A stretch of DNA of 51,224 nucleotides. It comes from Gammaproteobacteria bacterium UBA2675 (GTDB lineage Bacteria; Pseudomonadota; Gammaproteobacteria; Pseudomonadales; Pseudohongiellaceae). Made by a program: the position numbers and the translations under genes. The stretch spans positions 30,608-81,831 of the forward strand of contig DEMH01000007.1 in assembly GCA_002354805.1 (NCBI GenBank), given 5' to 3'. The notes below the pieces were generated by a model. The model made no database searches and was not told where the DNA came from. It was given only the letters and a program-made list of their open reading frames with translations. Shown here piece after piece: positions 50,176 through 51,224 of the stretch; position 1 is the first letter of the stretch, and each line of letters begins with the position of its first letter.

Positions 50176-50375
50176 CGCGACCTCCCGCGCAGAATAATAT
50201 TCTCTGAGTGTGACAGGCACTGAAACACCAGAGACCAGGTACAGACTGACAGGCACAACACAGCCAGTACGACAGGACTACCTGCCATTAATCCACGCAA
50301 ATAGCGAGCCAAGATTGATGAAGAGCGTCAGGAGGATGGTTTGAGAGGTCTTGCAGGAACGGAGGTCATGGCTGA

Positions 50376-50413
50376 CGGGCCGGCTCAGTAGCAGTGTATT
50401 TCTAGCCGGCCCG
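50376..50413. terminator. 10-bp GC-rich hairpin after the YflT-like gene
   Basis: CGGGCCGGCT (50376-50385) pairs perfectly with AGCCGGCCCG (50404-50413), loop of 18. No T tract on the minus strand. Lies 22 bp past the stop codon of the gene at 50435-50995. Confidence 0.4.
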
Positions 50414-50434
50414 GTTCAGAAACGTGATACAGGC

Positions 50435-50995
50435 TTAAACTGTGATCTCACAGATACGAACCTTGTCACCGCTTTCTGATTCGAGCAGCTTACTTAGTTT
50501 TTTCTCGCTGTCCTCATCGGTTATCCGTACAAACAGCAATATATGCCCTTCATCAATCTGTTGCTGCAAATAGTCAGCATCACTCTGGTGGATTATTTTG
50601 CCGGCAAGAGCGCCGACCAGGCCAACTGCAAAAATCCCGCTCAGCGCCGCCACCAATGCACCGCCAAGCACCGCCGAAGATGCAACGACCCCACCCATTG
50701 CACCTGTGGTGCCTATAAAAAACAGACTGCCACCAAAAGAACCCTGCTCTGTCTCGCCGTCTTTCTTGCCAACGAAGGCGGTGACAGGCTTTTGGCCTGC
50801 ATCCTGACTTTCATTGGTTCGGTGGTAAAAATCGCCCAGGGAGGCTTTGATGGAGTTTTCGCTGGCCAGCAAACCAATCTGATCGTTGGTGTAACCAGCT
50901 TCAAGCACGGCATTTACGGTCTTTTTCAATTGCTCACCATCGTAGAATACTGCCACTGCTTCTCTAATGGTCTTTTTACTGCTTCCAGAGGTCAT
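50435..50995 (-). CDS. YflT-like/general-stress-type protein with glycine-zipper membrane segment
   Basis: 186 residues. An N-terminal ferredoxin-like half (REAVAVFYDGEQLKKTVNAV, GYTNDQIGLLASE) resembles the YflT/general stress protein 17M fold. A central Gly/Ala-rich hydrophobic segment (about 88-132: GGSLFFIGTTGAMGGVVASS, then GGALVAALSGIFAVGLVGALAG) looks like a glycine zipper that inserts in a membrane. The C-terminus (ILLFVRITDEDSEKKLSKLL) completes the fold. GGGGAA precedes the ATG. Function unknown; envelope-stress role only inferred. It is upstream of zwf on the same strand, separated by a hairpin. Confidence 0.7.
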   Translation of the reverse strand: MTSGSSKKTIREAVAVFYDGEQLKKTVNAVLEAGYTNDQIGLLASENSIKASLGDFYHRTNESQDAGQKPVTAFVGKKDGETEQGSFGGSLFFIGTTGAMGGVVASSAVLGGALVAALSGIFAVGLVGALAGKIIHQSDADYLQQQIDEGHILLFVRITDEDSEKKLSKLLESESGDKVRICEITV

Positions 50996-51160
50996 AAGCG
51001 TTCCCCATTGATCGTGGTCCAGTAATCTGGATGTTCACGTTGCGTGGATTTAGCCTGTATGTCACCAGAGCGATTCTTGAGGATAAACGTCCTTAGTAAA
51101 ATAATCCAACCAGAATCAGCAACTAACTTTATACGAAATGAGAAATCGAATTGGATTAAA

Positions 51161-51207
51161 AACAAAAAACCCCTACCGGCAGCGCCGATAGGGGTTTTTG
51201 CTTTTTT
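51161..51207. terminator. Bidirectional Rho-independent terminator at the window end
   Basis: CCCCTACCGGC (51170-51180) pairs with GCCGATAGGGG (51184-51194) with one C-A mismatch. T5 and T6 runs follow on the plus strand and AAC-A6 on the other side gives T6 on the minus strand. It probably serves a gene beyond the window, transcribed towards it. Confidence 0.8.
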
Positions 51208-51224
51208 GATGCCTGACGATGGTC

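Noticed and set aside
50283..50420. Minus-strand open stretch upstream of zwf reading ...TILLTLFINLGSLFAWINGR before a stop
   Set aside because: It looks like a hydrophobic C-terminus but has no start codon with a ribosome-binding site and crosses the GC hairpin; too short to call a gene or pseudogene.
1..51224. tRNA, rRNA, CRISPR arrays, restriction or toxin-antitoxin genes
   Set aside because: Looked for on both strands by eye; no cloverleaf, rRNA motif, regular direct-repeat array or recognisable defence gene was seen.

Overview
The window looks like a stretch of chromosome from a free-living, probably marine, aerobic gammaproteobacterium. This is an inference from gene content: PhoB/PhoR/PhoU with Ppk1, UbiC, an Entner-Doudoroff operon, a sodium-pumping oxaloacetate decarboxylase (OadGAB), ETF-ubiquinone oxidoreductase, several acyl-CoA enzymes, an OmpA porin and a TonB receptor. 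Coding density is high. I see no rRNA, tRNA, CRISPR array, prophage or intact insertion sequence.

Region 1 (1-13.6 kb) is mixed. It holds a truncated ETF-QO with a TIGR01777 epimerase upstream, a TonB-dependent receptor, an exported SAM methyltransferase, a 62-bp MITE-like element, a CaiB/BaiF CoA-transferase, a coupled serine hydrolase/NfsA pair, a DegQ-type periplasmic protease with a strong terminator, a ToxR/CadC-like membrane regulator and a COG2907-type FAD oxidoreductase.

Region 2 (13.6-22.8 kb) is largely a minus-strand catabolic or redox operon: class-III aminotransferase, CurA-like MDR reductase, two SDRs and an acyl-CoA dehydrogenase, closed by a terminator. In front of it lies a sigma-70-like promoter, a 41-codon Arg/Ala-rich small ORF and a perfect 11-bp GC stem with a T10 tail, then the aminotransferase. 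This is the layout of a transcription attenuator and is the most striking regulatory structure here. Next come a periplasmic TonB_C-like protein and a ubiC/CoA-transferase pair that abut exactly (TAAATG).

Region 3 (22.8-30.3 kb) holds OmpA followed by a phosphate/polyphosphate block: phoB, phoR, phoU, ppk1 and ppx. Pho boxes with textbook 7-4-7 spacing lie upstream of phoB and of phoU, and a weaker one points towards ppk1. No pstSCAB is present. ppk1 and ppx overlap tail to tail.

Region 4 (30.3-44.5 kb) contains a GT39-type glycosyltransferase, a Cache chemoreceptor, an orphan ExeA/MshM-like AAA ATPase, cysE, a PIN-PhoH protein, the oadGAB operon, nnrU, an ExoD-family gene that appears to start at ATT, a YqjD/YqjE/third-protein membrane module, an AI-2E-family transporter and a DUF3185 protein.

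Region 5 (44.5-51.2 kb) is a tightly packed zwf-pgl-edd-eda-glk operon (glucose to pyruvate plus glyceraldehyde-3-phosphate), then a glycine-zipper YflT-like protein and a bidirectional terminator.

The clearest items for follow-up are the candidate attenuator at 19.1-19.4 kb, the ATT start at 41285, the divergent Pho-box region at 27.0 kb and the dispersed terminal repeat shared by 5.8 kb and 32.2 kb.
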